A DNA stretch of 36,404 nt from Methylobacterium sp. W2 (GCF_020662345.1 NZ_VMOA01000054.1:1-36404), one strand, 5' to 3'; numbered from the stretch's first letter, positions 14,152 through 22,375 are shown. Notes: generated by a model from the sequence alone, not told the origin. Made by a program: numbers and translations.

Positions 14152-14865
14152 TCAATCGCGGATGAGCTTGCCCGTATAGACGACGGGGCCGGTGGGCTGG
14201 CCTGTGGCCGAGCCGTTCGGCGGCTCCACCGAGACGGCAAAGACACCCTCCCCACGCCGCGCCGCATCGGACCCGGCGGGCAGGGCTAAGCGTGCGGCAT
14301 CCTTGCCGATCAATCCGAGGGATTTCGGCGTCTTGTCGGCTCCCACATACCACAATTCGAGGCTGCGGCCCGCCGGCGCCTCGGCGCCGACCGGGCGCAC
14401 CCGCGCGGTTCCCGCCGCCGTATCGATGCTGACGATGAGGGCGGGCGCCTCGCCGCCGCTGCTGACCACGGCGACGTAGCGGGTCTCGCCCTCCGCACCG
14501 GGGCGGGGGGCGACGGCGATGAACAAAGCGAGCCCGGCCGCCAGCGCCCCGGCTCCCGCCGCGGCGGCCCGCCACAGGCCGAGCTTGCGCGACAGGGCGG
14601 CCACGCGGTTGTCGTTCGCCGCCGGAGAGGAGGATGTCCGATGGGGCAACGCGCGCAGGATCGCCTGCCACACGCCCTCGCCCGGCTCGATCTCGGGGAT
14701 GGCGGCGGCGAGGGGCGCCAGGCGACGCTCCCAATCCTGCACGGCGGCGCGTGCGGCGGGATCGACGGCGAGTTCGAGATCCATGGCGGCGCGCTCGTTG
14801 GCGTCGAGCGTGCCGATGACGTATTCGGCGGCGCGCAGGTCGCGCTCGGCGGGGTCCTCGGTCAT
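14152..14865 (-). CDS. RskA-type anti-sigma factor
   Basis: A 237-residue single-pass membrane regulator. The cytoplasmic N-terminal domain (residues 1-95, with RAAEYVIGTLDANERAAMDLEL and WERRLAPLAA) is the sigma-binding part of the RskA/anti-sigma-K family. A transmembrane segment lies at 98-119 and the C-terminal periplasmic domain is RskA-like (SLELWYVGADKTPKSLGLI, FAVSVEPPNGSATGQPTGPVVYTGKL). There is no zinc-binding HxxxCxxC motif. Its ATG overlaps the sigma-factor stop (ATGA), so the two are co-translated, with GGAGG upstream. The inducing signal is unknown. Confidence 0.88.
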   Translation of the reverse strand: MTEDPAERDLRAAEYVIGTLDANERAAMDLELAVDPAARAAVQDWERRLAPLAAAIPEIEPGEGVWQAILRALPHRTSSSPAANDNRVAALSRKLGLWRAAAAGAGALAAGLALFIAVAPRPGAEGETRYVAVVSSGGEAPALIVSIDTAAGTARVRPVGAEAPAGRSLELWYVGADKTPKSLGLIGKDAARLALPAGSDAARRGEGVFAVSVEPPNGSATGQPTGPVVYTGKLIRD

Positions 14866-15413
14866 GCCGGCCCCTCCAGGCAGCCGCGCAGGGCGGACAG
14901 CCCGCGATGCAGCCAGGTCTTGATGGTGTTGACCGGCCGCTCGAACCGGGCCGCGAGCTCCTCGCGGGAATGTCCCTCGCAATAGGCCAGCACGATGCAG
15001 TCGCGCTGCGTCTCGTCGAGGCGGGACAGGCAGGTGCGCAGGGCGTCGCGCCCGAGAATCGCAGCTTCGCTGTCATGGGGATCGGCCAACCGTTCCACCC
15101 AGTCCTCTCCGTCCTCGCTCACCGGCCCCTGGACCTCGCCCTTCCGGCGGACCCCGTCGATCGCCCGGTTGCGGGCGATGGTACAGAGCCACGACAAAGG
15201 GCGGCCCGCCTCCGGAGAGAACGAACCGGCACTCTGCCAGATACGCAGGTAGACGTCCTGGAGCACGTCTTCGGCCATGCCGCGATCCCGTTGGATACGG
15301 AGCACGATGCCGAAAAGTTTCGGAGCGGTGAGATCGTAGAGAGCCCGAAGGGCCTGCTCGTTGCCGGATGCCACGGCCGCGATCAGGCGCGCCAGTGCCG
15401 CGTCGTCACGCAA
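14862..15413 (-). CDS. ECF RNA polymerase sigma factor
   Basis: A 183-residue extracytoplasmic-function sigma factor of the SigK/RpoE type. Region 2 spans about 24-90 (LYDLTAPKLFGIVLRIQRDRG, AEDVLQDVYLRIW), where it melts and reads the -10 element. Region 4 spans about 125-178 (LDETQRDCIVLAYCEGHSREE, TIKTWLHRGL) and reads -35. The best start is TTG 15413; there is no good ATG and the Shine-Dalgarno is poor, so the start is uncertain by a few codons. It is partnered with the overlapping RskA-type gene, which should hold it inactive at the membrane. Its regulon is unknown. Confidence 0.9.
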   Translation of the reverse strand: MRDDAALARLIAAVASGNEQALRALYDLTAPKLFGIVLRIQRDRGMAEDVLQDVYLRIWQSAGSFSPEAGRPLSWLCTIARNRAIDGVRRKGEVQGPVSEDGEDWVERLADPHDSEAAILGRDALRTCLSRLDETQRDCIVLAYCEGHSREELAARFERPVNTIKTWLHRGLSALRGCLEGPA

Positions 15414-15664
15414 GGCTAGGAGCGTCTTCTCTGCGCGACATGATTCGACCGTTCGATCTGGCGGGAACGTTGCAGACGACTCTTAATGGAGCGGAGGCGC
15501 GCCGGCTACTGCGTGGCGCGCAATCAATGTGGATCGGCGCACCTCTCCCTCAGAGCCGAGATACGCAAGGGTGATGGCAAGGCTGAAGGGATGGGTGTTC
15601 GACGGGGAGCCGGCGACCTATCTCCCGTTTCTGACATCGGGTGCAGGACAAGGACACGGGATTC

Positions 15665-16639
15665 ATGACGTCGCACGGAGACTGGAAAATTCCCGCCGCC
15701 GTGCAGCCCAAGGCCGGCGATTACGCGTACGACCTCGACAGGGCCCTGTCGGCGATCGTGTCGCTCTCAACGCGCATCCCGCCGGAGGCGTTCACTGCCG
15801 AAACCCTGGGCACGGAACGGGCCGGCAACGGCGTGGTGATCCGCGAAGACGGCCTCGTCCTTACCATCGGCTATCTCGTCACCGAGGCGGACAGCGTCTG
15901 GATGACGACGCATGACGGACGCTCGGTCCCCGGCCACGTGGTCGGTTTCGACGCCGTCACCGGGTTCGGCCTCGTCCAGGCCCTGGGCGACCTGGCGCTG
16001 CCGCCGCTCCCCATCGGGCGCTCGGCCAGCCTGAAGATCGGCGACAAGGCGGTGGTGGCCGGAGCCGGCGGACGCACCCGCTGCGTCGCCGCCGAGCTGA
16101 TCGCGCGGCAGGAATTTGCAGGTTACTGGGAATACGTCCTCGACGAGGCCTTGTTCACCGCGCCCTCGCACCCGCATTGGGGCGGCACAGCGCTGATCGG
16201 CCCGGCCGGCGACCTTCTCGGCATCGGCTCCCTGCAACTGCAGCAGGGCGGCGCGGAAGGCCCCAAGGCGATCAACCTCGTGGTGCCCATCGACCTGCTG
16301 CCGCCGATCCTCGAGGATCTGACCACCCGCGGGCGGGCGGACCGCCCGACCCGGCCCTGGCTCGGCCTCTATGCCAGCGACAGCGACGGCACGGTGGTGG
16401 TGATGGGGCTCGCCGATGACGGCCCCGCCGAGAGTGCGGACCTGCGCGTCGGCGACGTGCTCGCGGCGGTGGCGGGCGAGCCGGTGGAGGATCTCGCCGG
16501 GTTCTTCCGTCAGGTCTGGGCCCTCGGAGAAGCGGGGGTGCGGGTGCCACTCACGATCGAGCGCGACGGACGCCCGATCAAGCTCGTCGTGACGTCGAGC
16601 GACCGCGAGCGTTTCCTGGTCTCGCCCCAGCTGCATTGA
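15665..16639 (+). CDS. HtrA-like protein (trypsin fold + PDZ) lacking the catalytic triad
   Basis: A 324-residue protein from ATG 15665; a GTG at 15641 would add eight residues. Residues ~25-210 follow the HtrA/S1C protease fold, and ~235-320 form a PDZ domain (GLADDGPAESADLRVGDVLAAVAGEPVEDL). Aligned to DegP by eye, all three catalytic positions are replaced: His by Tyr70 (VLTIGYLVTEAD), Asp by Gly100 (FDAVTGFGLVQA) and Ser by Trp172 (PHWGGTALI for GNSGGPL). It should therefore be a non-proteolytic binding protein. No signal peptide is visible, so it may be cytoplasmic. It is divergent from the ECF sigma/anti-sigma pair (251 bases between starts), a context suggesting a sensing or scaffold role, by inference. 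Confidence 0.8.
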   Translation: MTSHGDWKIPAAVQPKAGDYAYDLDRALSAIVSLSTRIPPEAFTAETLGTERAGNGVVIREDGLVLTIGYLVTEADSVWMTTHDGRSVPGHVVGFDAVTGFGLVQALGDLALPPLPIGRSASLKIGDKAVVAGAGGRTRCVAAELIARQEFAGYWEYVLDEALFTAPSHPHWGGTALIGPAGDLLGIGSLQLQQGGAEGPKAINLVVPIDLLPPILEDLTTRGRADRPTRPWLGLYASDSDGTVVVMGLADDGPAESADLRVGDVLAAVAGEPVEDLAGFFRQVWALGEAGVRVPLTIERDGRPIKLVVTSSDRERFLVSPQLH

Positions 16640-16670
16640 TCGGGACGGGGCGCGGGTCTATCCCGTGCCC

Positions 16671-18101
16671 ATGACGGACCGCGCAGACACCTCCCCCATC
16701 CACATCGTCGGCGGCGGCCTCGCCGGGTCCGAGGCCGCTTGGCAGATCGCCGAGAGCGGCCATGCGGTGGTGCTCCACGAGATGCGACCGGTGCGCGCCA
16801 CCGAGGCGCATCACGGTCAGGATCTGGCCGAGCTCGTCTGTTCGAACTCGTTCCGCTCGGACGACGCCAACGGCAACGCCGTCGGCCTGCTGCATCAGGA
16901 GATGCGGACGCTCGGCTCGCTGATCCTGCGCGCGGCCGACGCCAACCAGGTGCCGGCCGGCGGCGCGCTTGCCGTGGACCGGAACGGGTTCGCGGCCGCC
17001 GTCACCGCCGCCCTCGAGGCGCATCCTCTCGTCACCATCGCCCGCGAGGAGGTTGCGGGCTTGCCGCCGGAGGAATGGGGCCGGACCATCATCGCCACCG
17101 GCCCCCTCACCTCCCCCGCTTTGGCGGAGGCGATCCGTGGCCTCACCGGGGCCGAGGCGCTGGCCTTCTTCGATGCCATCGCGCCCATCGTCCACCGCGA
17201 CTCCATCGACATGGACAAGGCCTGGTTCCAGTCGCGCTACGACAAGGTCGGACCGGGCGGGACGGGCGCCGACTACATCAACTGCCCGATGAACCGCGAG
17301 CAGTACGACGCTTTCATCCAGGCGCTGATCGCGGGCGACAAGATCGGCTTCAAGGAATGGGAGGCGACCACCCCCTATTTCGACGGCTGCCTGCCGATCG
17401 AGGTCATGGCCGAGCGAGGGCCCGAGACCCTGCGTCACGGCCCGATGAAGCCCGTCGGCCTCACCAACCCGCACGATCCCACCGTGAAGGCCTGCGCCAT
17501 CGTCCAGCTGCGCCAGGACAATGCGCTGGGTACCCTCTACAACATGGTCGGATTCCAGACGAAGCTGACCTATTCCGAACAGGTCCGGGTGTTCCGCACG
17601 ATCCCCGGGCTGGAGAATGCCGAATTCGCGCGTCTCGGCGGCCTCCACCGCAACACCTATCTCGATTCACCCCGCCTCCTCGACGCGACGTTGCGCCTAA
17701 GAGCGCGGCCGAGCCTGCGCTTCGCCGGACAGATCACGGGGTGCGAGGGCTATGTCGAGAGCGCCGCCATCGGCCTGATGGCGGGCCGCTTCGCCGTTGC
17801 CGAGGCCCGCGGCGAGACCCTGGCGCCGCTCCCCGCCACTACGGCGCTCGGCGCCCTCATCGGCCACATCACCGGCGGTCACATCGCCGCCGAGGAGGCT
17901 GGGAGCCCCCGCTCGTTCCAGCCGATGAACGTCAATTTCGGCCTGTTTCCGCCCCTCGCCCATGCCCCGAAGGGCGAGGGCGGCAAGCGCCTGAAGGGGC
18001 CGGAAAAGGCGGTGGCGAAGAAGCGCGCCTATACGGACCGGGCGCGGGCGGATCTGGCGGCGTGGATGGGAAGCGAGGCGGTGTCGATCGCGGCGGAGTA
18101 G
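16671..18101 (+). CDS. trmFO: tRNA (uracil-54-C5) methyltransferase, folate/FAD-dependent
   Basis: TrmFO (Gid) makes T54 (ribothymidine) in the tRNA T-loop using methylenetetrahydrofolate and FADH2. The 476-residue protein opens with the FAD-binding HIVGGGLAGSEAAWQIAESG (11-30). Cys57 (LVCSNSFRS) and Cys240 (YFDGCLPIEVMAERG) match the catalytic-cysteine regions. PRSFQPMNVNFGLFPPL near the C-terminus is family-typical. ATG 16671 is preferred; a GTG two codons earlier is possible. It lies 31 bases after the HtrA-like gene and may be read from the same transcript, with no functional link known. Confidence 0.93.
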   Translation: MTDRADTSPIHIVGGGLAGSEAAWQIAESGHAVVLHEMRPVRATEAHHGQDLAELVCSNSFRSDDANGNAVGLLHQEMRTLGSLILRAADANQVPAGGALAVDRNGFAAAVTAALEAHPLVTIAREEVAGLPPEEWGRTIIATGPLTSPALAEAIRGLTGAEALAFFDAIAPIVHRDSIDMDKAWFQSRYDKVGPGGTGADYINCPMNREQYDAFIQALIAGDKIGFKEWEATTPYFDGCLPIEVMAERGPETLRHGPMKPVGLTNPHDPTVKACAIVQLRQDNALGTLYNMVGFQTKLTYSEQVRVFRTIPGLENAEFARLGGLHRNTYLDSPRLLDATLRLRARPSLRFAGQITGCEGYVESAAIGLMAGRFAVAEARGETLAPLPATTALGALIGHITGGHIAAEEAGSPRSFQPMNVNFGLFPPLAHAPKGEGGKRLKGPEKAVAKKRAYTDRARADLAAWMGSEAVSIAAE

Positions 18102-18261
18102 ACGGCGCGTGGGCATTCCCCTCTCCCCGCGTGCGGGGCGAAGGGACTCACAGCGGGACTCGGCTTTTTCAGCGGAACGCTTTCGGCCCAGTTCGACCGG
18201 ACGCCCACCATCTGCAATTGCGCCATCGGGAAGGCGCCGTTGGCTGTGGATCAGTCTACGA

Positions 18262-18393
18262 TCAATCGCGCGGTACGGGCTCGGTGCGGCGCGGGTGGCG
18301 CCGGTCGAAATCCATCGCCGCGAGCTTGAGCGCGGACAATCCACCAACGATGAGAAGGGCGGCGAGGCCGGCGATCTGCAGGGAGAGCGTCAT
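18262..18393 (-). CDS. 43-residue membrane microprotein
   Basis: A short gene with ATG 18393 and TGA 18262-18264. AGGA about twelve bases upstream and a 6-base gap after the preceding gene suggest translational coupling. Residues 4-22 are a single hydrophobic helix (LQIAGLAALLIVGGLSALK), followed by a basic tail (FDRRHPRRTEPVPRD), which predicts an inner-membrane protein with cytoplasmic C-terminus. Codon choice and helix-plus-basic-tail design look real. No family is recognised. Confidence 0.55.
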   Translation of the reverse strand: MTLSLQIAGLAALLIVGGLSALKLAAMDFDRRHPRRTEPVPRD

Positions 18394-18399
18394 CGAGCT

Positions 18400-18636
18400 T
18401 CAATCCTCACTGCGCATGAATCGGAGGGCAGCGTGACCCGCTAAATGTAGTGCGAGGGCCGCGAAAATCAAAATCCAATGTCCGCCGCTGAGCACGCCAT
18501 ACTGGCCTTGCGCGAGCGGCACGACGAAGGCGGCGCCGAACGTCGCGATCGACAAGGCGTTGAAGAGCGTTGCGAGAAGCTTGACGTGCTCGTTGAACCG
18601 CTTGGCAACGAATTTTCTTTTGCCGTCTTCGGTCAC
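18400..18636 (-). CDS. Small two-helix membrane protein, unknown function
   Basis: A 78-residue protein with GTG start 18636 and GGAGGGA immediately upstream. After a basic amphipathic N-terminus (KRKFVAKRFNEHVKLLATLFN) come two hydrophobic segments at about residues 25-44 (NALSIATFGAAFVVPLAQG) and 52-71 (GHWILIFAALALHLAGHAAL). It lies between the GNAT gene and the 43-residue gene, all on the minus strand with short gaps, so the three probably form one operon. Function unknown. Confidence 0.65.
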   Translation of the reverse strand: MTEDGKRKFVAKRFNEHVKLLATLFNALSIATFGAAFVVPLAQGQYGVLSGGHWILIFAALALHLAGHAALRFMRSED

Positions 18637-18672
18637 GCGTCCCTCCGCGGCTGCGCTGCCGATATCTCTTGA

Positions 18673-19197
18673 TCAGACCGGATCCAGCGAGAAGATGCGC
18701 CGGCCCGGCCGGTGGCCCTCGTCGCCGGTATCGCGAAAACCGGTCTTGAGAAGGAGGCCGCGCGAGGCTTCGTTCTCGGGCCGGCACTCGGCCACGATGA
18801 AGCGGTGGGGGAAGCGCTTGCGCAGGATCGCGATGGCCCCCGTCACCGCCTCGCTGCCGTAGCCCTGGCCCCGGGCGGCGCCGCCGACCCAGTAACCGAG
18901 CTCCACCGCGTGCTCGCCGCGCAGGTGGAGGCCGACCACCGCCACGAGAACGCCGCCGGCCTTGGCCCCGAGGAAGCAATCCTTGGTCGGCTTCCCCCTG
19001 CCGATCAGGCGGCGGGCATGGTCGAGGGTGAAGGGATCGGGCAGAAAATCCACCGCCCCCGTGATCGCCTGATCGTCGGTGAGGGCCTGGACCGCCTCCG
19101 CATCCGCCTGGACCAGCGGCGCGAGACGCAGGCGTGCGGTCGCCTGCGCGGGCAGGTTCGACAGGGAGTAGCGCGAGGCGAGCGTGCGGAAGAACAT
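18673..19197 (-). CDS. GNAT-family N-acetyltransferase (RimJ/RimL-like)
   Basis: A 174-residue cytoplasmic acetyltransferase. Acetyl-CoA binding motif A is clear: VELGYWVGGAARGQGYGSEA (98-117, with the R/QxxGxG/A-type loop RGQGYG). Motif B follows (NEASRGLLLKTGFRDTG), typical of RimJ/RimL enzymes that acetylate protein N-termini or small amines. Start ATG 19197 is chosen because the frame upstream of it overlaps the lactate-permease terminator. Substrate not predictable. Upstream of the two small membrane-protein genes. Confidence 0.85.
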   Translation of the reverse strand: MFFRTLASRYSLSNLPAQATARLRLAPLVQADAEAVQALTDDQAITGAVDFLPDPFTLDHARRLIGRGKPTKDCFLGAKAGGVLVAVVGLHLRGEHAVELGYWVGGAARGQGYGSEAVTGAIAILRKRFPHRFIVAECRPENEASRGLLLKTGFRDTGDEGHRPGRRIFSLDPV

Positions 19198-19274
19198 GGA
19201 TTCCGTGGTGGAGCCGCGCGGGCACAAGGGCAAGATCCCTCTTTGCCGGAGGGCTCCTTCCTCGCGCGGCGCGA

Positions 19275-19314
19275 CAAAAATGAAACCCGCCCCGGCATCG
19301 CCGGGACGGGTCAT
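19275..19314 (-). terminator. Intrinsic terminator of the lactate permease gene
   Basis: Reading on the minus strand, ACCCGTCCCGG and CCGGGGCGGGT form an 11-bp stem with one mismatch (about 19288-19314), followed by a T-rich tail (TTTCATTTTTG). It lies about 24 bases past the permease stop. Confidence 0.7.
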
Positions 19315-19337
19315 GGATTCAGCCTGTCGGTTCGCCC

Positions 19338-21023
19338 TTACGGATGGATGACCATCGCGTTGAACGGGTAGACGTAGGCCTGGAGCATCACGAGCCCGCC
19401 GACGAGGCAGGCGAGCACGATGGAGTGCCAGAACACGAAGCGCAGGATCTTGCTCTCCTGGCCGAAATAGCCGGTGGCGGTGGAGGCGACGACGATGGAC
19501 TGGGCGTCGATCATCTTGCCCATGACGCCGCCCGACGAGTTCGCCGAGGCCATGAGGATGCCCGACAGGCCGAGCTGCTCCGAGGTGATTTTCTGCAGGC
19601 CGCCGAACAGGACGTTGGAGGCGGTGTCCGACCCCGTGAGCGCGACGCCGAGCCAGCCCAGCAACGTGCCGAAGAACGGGTAGAGGATGCCCGTGCCCGC
19701 AAAGGCGAGCCCCAAGGTGGCATCGACGCCCGCGTAACGGGTGAGGACGCCCAGTGCCAGCATCGCCGAGATGGTGATGAGCGAGTAGCGCAGCACCCAG
19801 ATCGTCTCGATGTAGGCGGTCACGAGGCGCCAGGGCGAGAACCGCATCAGGAGGCCGGAGAGGATGGCCGCGAACAGCACGCCGGTGCCGGTGTAGGACA
19901 TGTAGGCGAACTTAAAGACGGCGGGCTCCGGATGGGCGGTGGCCACCACGGGCGGCACCTTCATGATGACGTTGTGCAGGCCCGGAACCGGATAGTTCCA
20001 GATGAAGATCGGGTCGACGATGTCCTTGAAGAACTTGGTGCCCCAGATCGCCACGATCACCGAGAGGATGATCCACGGCACCCAGGCCAGCAGGATCTCG
20101 GAAGAGGTGGCGGTGCGGGTGGCGGCGGCGGCCTTGGGGCCGTCGACGGTGGTGACGTAGCCGATGGACGGATCGTTGCCGCGCAGGGCCGGCGAGGTCC
20201 AGATCACGGCCGGGCGCCAGAAGCGCAGGAACAGCACCAGGGCGCCCATGGAGACCAGCGCCGCGCCGATGTCGACGATCCACGGGTTGACGTAGTTCGA
20301 GATGCCGAACTGGGCGAGCGCGAACGAGCCGCCGCAGACGAGGATGGCGGGCCAGATCTGCAGCATTCCGCGGAACCCCGCGAACACGCAGATGAGCCAG
20401 AACGGCACCAGCACCGAGAAGAACGGCAGCTGGCGGCCGATCATGGCGCCGAGGATGTAGGGGTCGTAGCCGGTGACCGAGGCGAGGCCGGCGATGGGCG
20501 CTCCGAGTGCGCCATAGGCCACCGGCGCCGTGTTGGCGATGAGCGACAGGCCGGAGGCGGCGAGCGGCGAGAAGCCGAGGCCGATCAGGATGGCGCCAGT
20601 GACCGCCACGGGGGTGCCGAAGCCGCCCGCGCCCTCGAAGAACGCACCGAAGGCGAAAGCGACCAGCAGCAATTGGAGCCGCCTGTCGGTGGTGATGCCG
20701 GCCACCGATTGCTGCAAGGTGGCGAACCATCCCTTCTCCACCGTCAGGCGGTAGAGGAAGATGACGTTGAGGATGATCCAGCCGATGGGGAAAAGGCCGA
20801 GTGCGATGCCGTAGCCGGAGGCGCGGGTGGCGAGGTCGGCGGGCATGCCGAACAGGAACACCGCGACGCAGAATGCTAGGACCAGGGAGAGGACGGCCGC
20901 GATATGAGCCTTCACCTTGCCGCTGGCGATCATGCCGAGCAGGGCGATGACCGGCAGGGAGGCGGCCAGCGTCGAGAGCCAGGGGCTCCCGAACGGGTCG
21001 TAGACTTGATTCCAGGTGTTCAC
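19338..21023 (-). CDS. lctP: L-lactate permease (LctP/LldP family)
   Basis: Inner-membrane lactate/glycolate:proton symporter of 561 residues with about a dozen hydrophobic helices. Family sequences visible: the opening NTWNQVYDPFGS, FGAFFEGAGGFGTPVAVTGAILIGLGF, NTAPVAYGALGAPI, LGWLGVALTGSDTASNVLFGGLQ and SANSSGGVMGKMIDAQSIV. GTG 21023 is chosen since GAGGAG precedes it and the protein then opens like other LctP proteins. Divergent from the Mn catalase. No lactate dehydrogenase or LldR-type regulator is adjacent, so regulation is not evident here. Confidence 0.93.
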   Translation of the reverse strand: MNTWNQVYDPFGSPWLSTLAASLPVIALLGMIASGKVKAHIAAVLSLVLAFCVAVFLFGMPADLATRASGYGIALGLFPIGWIILNVIFLYRLTVEKGWFATLQQSVAGITTDRRLQLLLVAFAFGAFFEGAGGFGTPVAVTGAILIGLGFSPLAASGLSLIANTAPVAYGALGAPIAGLASVTGYDPYILGAMIGRQLPFFSVLVPFWLICVFAGFRGMLQIWPAILVCGGSFALAQFGISNYVNPWIVDIGAALVSMGALVLFLRFWRPAVIWTSPALRGNDPSIGYVTTVDGPKAAAATRTATSSEILLAWVPWIILSVIVAIWGTKFFKDIVDPIFIWNYPVPGLHNVIMKVPPVVATAHPEPAVFKFAYMSYTGTGVLFAAILSGLLMRFSPWRLVTAYIETIWVLRYSLITISAMLALGVLTRYAGVDATLGLAFAGTGILYPFFGTLLGWLGVALTGSDTASNVLFGGLQKITSEQLGLSGILMASANSSGGVMGKMIDAQSIVVASTATGYFGQESKILRFVFWHSIVLACLVGGLVMLQAYVYPFNAMVIHP

Positions 21024-21206
21024 GGGCGTCGCACTCCTCGATGGCCCCGATCTCACGTCGAGGTCTTGACATCGTTGCTAGCAGAGCAGTGAGACCGGCT
21101 CAACGCGGGGAATCTTGTATTCAAAAGCTGTTGCGCGAAGGCTGCGGTTCTCGGCCGGGGCTCTCCAGGCGGGGTCCGGACCCGCGCAACCAAGTGCCGT
21201 GGCGGC

Positions 21207-21231
21207 GGAACATGCCGACTTGGCGACCGTT
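21207..21231 (+). promoter_or_regulatory. EcfG (general stress response) type promoter of the Mn catalase
   Basis: GGAAC (21207-21211), a 16-base spacer, then CGTT (21228-21231). This is the GGAAC-N16/17-cGTT consensus for EcfG/sigma-EcfG promoters of the alphaproteobacterial PhyR–NepR–EcfG general stress response. It lies 41 bases upstream of the catalase ATG, which fits a normal 5' leader. Match is exact to the core consensus; activity is inferred. Confidence 0.7.
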
Positions 21232-21271
21232 CCCAATCGTATTCATTGCGTGGCGAGACGGAGAATCATCT

Positions 21272-22195
21272 ATGTTCATGCGCGTCGACAAACTACAAGC
21301 CGAGCTTCCTGCCCCCAAAAGGAAAGATCCCAACGCCGCCGCGGCCCTGCAGGAATTGCTGGGCGGCAAGTATGGCGAGATGTCGACGCTTGGGAACTAC
21401 ATGTTCCAGAGCTTCAACTTTCGCAGCAAGTCTAAGCTTCGCCCTTTTTATAGCCTCGTTGCCGCGATCACCGCCGAGGAACTGGGCCATGTGGAGCTGG
21501 TGAGCAATGGCGTCGCCATGCTTAATAACGGCCCCGACAATGACGGCGACGAGAAGGATGGCGGCGACATCTCGGGCGCGCCCTTCGAGGACATGAAGGA
21601 CATTCGCCTTGCAGCGGCGTTCCTGTCGAATGGTGGCGGCGTGACGCCGGTCAACAGCAATGGCGCTTCCTGGAACAACGATTTCATCACCACCACGGGC
21701 AACGTGGTTGTCGACCTGCTCCACAACTTCCATCTCGAATGCGGCGCCCGCCTACACAAGCTGCGCGTCTACGAGACCCTGACGGACCCCACGGGCCGAG
21801 AGGTCTGCGGCTATCTCCTCGTGCGCGGTTCGGTCCACGCCCATGCCTACGCCCTGGCATTGAAGAAGATCACCGGTGTCGAGATCGAGAAGTTCCTGCC
21901 GACCCCGAACATCAACCTCGACAAGATCCCCGAATGCCAGAAGTACCTGCAGGAGGGCTCGCACCGCCGGCTCTACACCTTCAGCCCCGGCGACTACACG
22001 GAGATGGCCGGCATCTGGGGCAATGGCGAGATGGCCCTGCCGGGTGATCCGCCGGGCGAATTGTCGGTGGTCGAGGGCATGCCCGACGGCGGCAAGATCC
22101 ACCAGCTCACCGGTGTCCCCTCGGCCTTCACTCCGGACTACGCCCCGCAGGAGATGTTCGAGATCGCGCAGAAGCTGACGAAGAAGGCGCGCTGA
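21272..22195 (+). CDS. Manganese (non-heme) catalase
   Basis: Dimanganese catalase that disproportionates hydrogen peroxide; 307 residues, typical for the family. By comparison with Lactobacillus-type enzymes, likely metal ligands are Glu36 (KYGEMSTLGNYMFQS), Glu70 and His73 (TAEELGHVEL), Glu155 (NFHLECGAR) and His189 (RGSVHAHAYA). ATG 21272 has GGAGA upstream. The frame is open to 21041, but the added sequence covers the promoter and is not family-like. Single-gene unit with an EcfG-type promoter and a strong terminator, so it is probably induced in general stress or stationary phase. Confidence 0.95.
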   Translation: MFMRVDKLQAELPAPKRKDPNAAAALQELLGGKYGEMSTLGNYMFQSFNFRSKSKLRPFYSLVAAITAEELGHVELVSNGVAMLNNGPDNDGDEKDGGDISGAPFEDMKDIRLAAAFLSNGGGVTPVNSNGASWNNDFITTTGNVVVDLLHNFHLECGARLHKLRVYETLTDPTGREVCGYLLVRGSVHAHAYALALKKITGVEIEKFLPTPNINLDKIPECQKYLQEGSHRRLYTFSPGDYTEMAGIWGNGEMALPGDPPGELSVVEGMPDGGKIHQLTGVPSAFTPDYAPQEMFEIAQKLTKKAR

Positions 22196-22201
22196 AGCCT
22201 T

Positions 22202-22240
22202 GGCCTCCCGACAGAGTGATGTCGGGGGGCCTTTTCTTTC
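22202..22240 (+). terminator. Intrinsic terminator of the Mn catalase
   Basis: GGCCTCCCGAC (22202-22212) pairs with GTCGGGGGGCC (22221-22231, one G·T-type wobble), followed by TTTTCTTT. It begins seven bases after the catalase stop codon. Confidence 0.85.
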
Positions 22241-22255
22241 ATCCCGTAGGCGAGA

Positions 22256-22366
22256 TTGCCGCCTGAGGTGCCCGCGTCAGCGGGTCTTGGAGGAGCCCTC
22301 CAGCCTGATCTGAAATTCTTGGAGCCCCCCTTCAAGGCCGCTGCGCGACGCCGCAGGGGGGATGGA
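22256..22366. repeat. Degenerate copy of the 112-bp palindromic intergenic repeat
   Basis: The left part (CCTGAGGTGCCCGCGTCAGCG, then GGAGGAGC) and right part (CCTTCAAGGCCGCTGCGCG) match, with many changes, the arms of the intact copies at 28076-28188 and 32846-32957. The outer palindrome ends are eroded. Identification is by eye. Confidence 0.45.
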
Positions 22367-22375
22367 CAGTAGGCT

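Noticed and set aside
15463..15490. GGAAC upstream of the HtrA-like gene as an EcfG promoter
   Set aside because: At 16 or 17 bases downstream there is AATG/ATGG instead of CGTT.
18110..18160. CCTCTCCCCGCGTGCGGGG hairpin after trmFO as another repeat family or terminator
   Set aside because: Suggestive of a degraded palindromic element, but no second copy in the window and no T-run directly after the stem.
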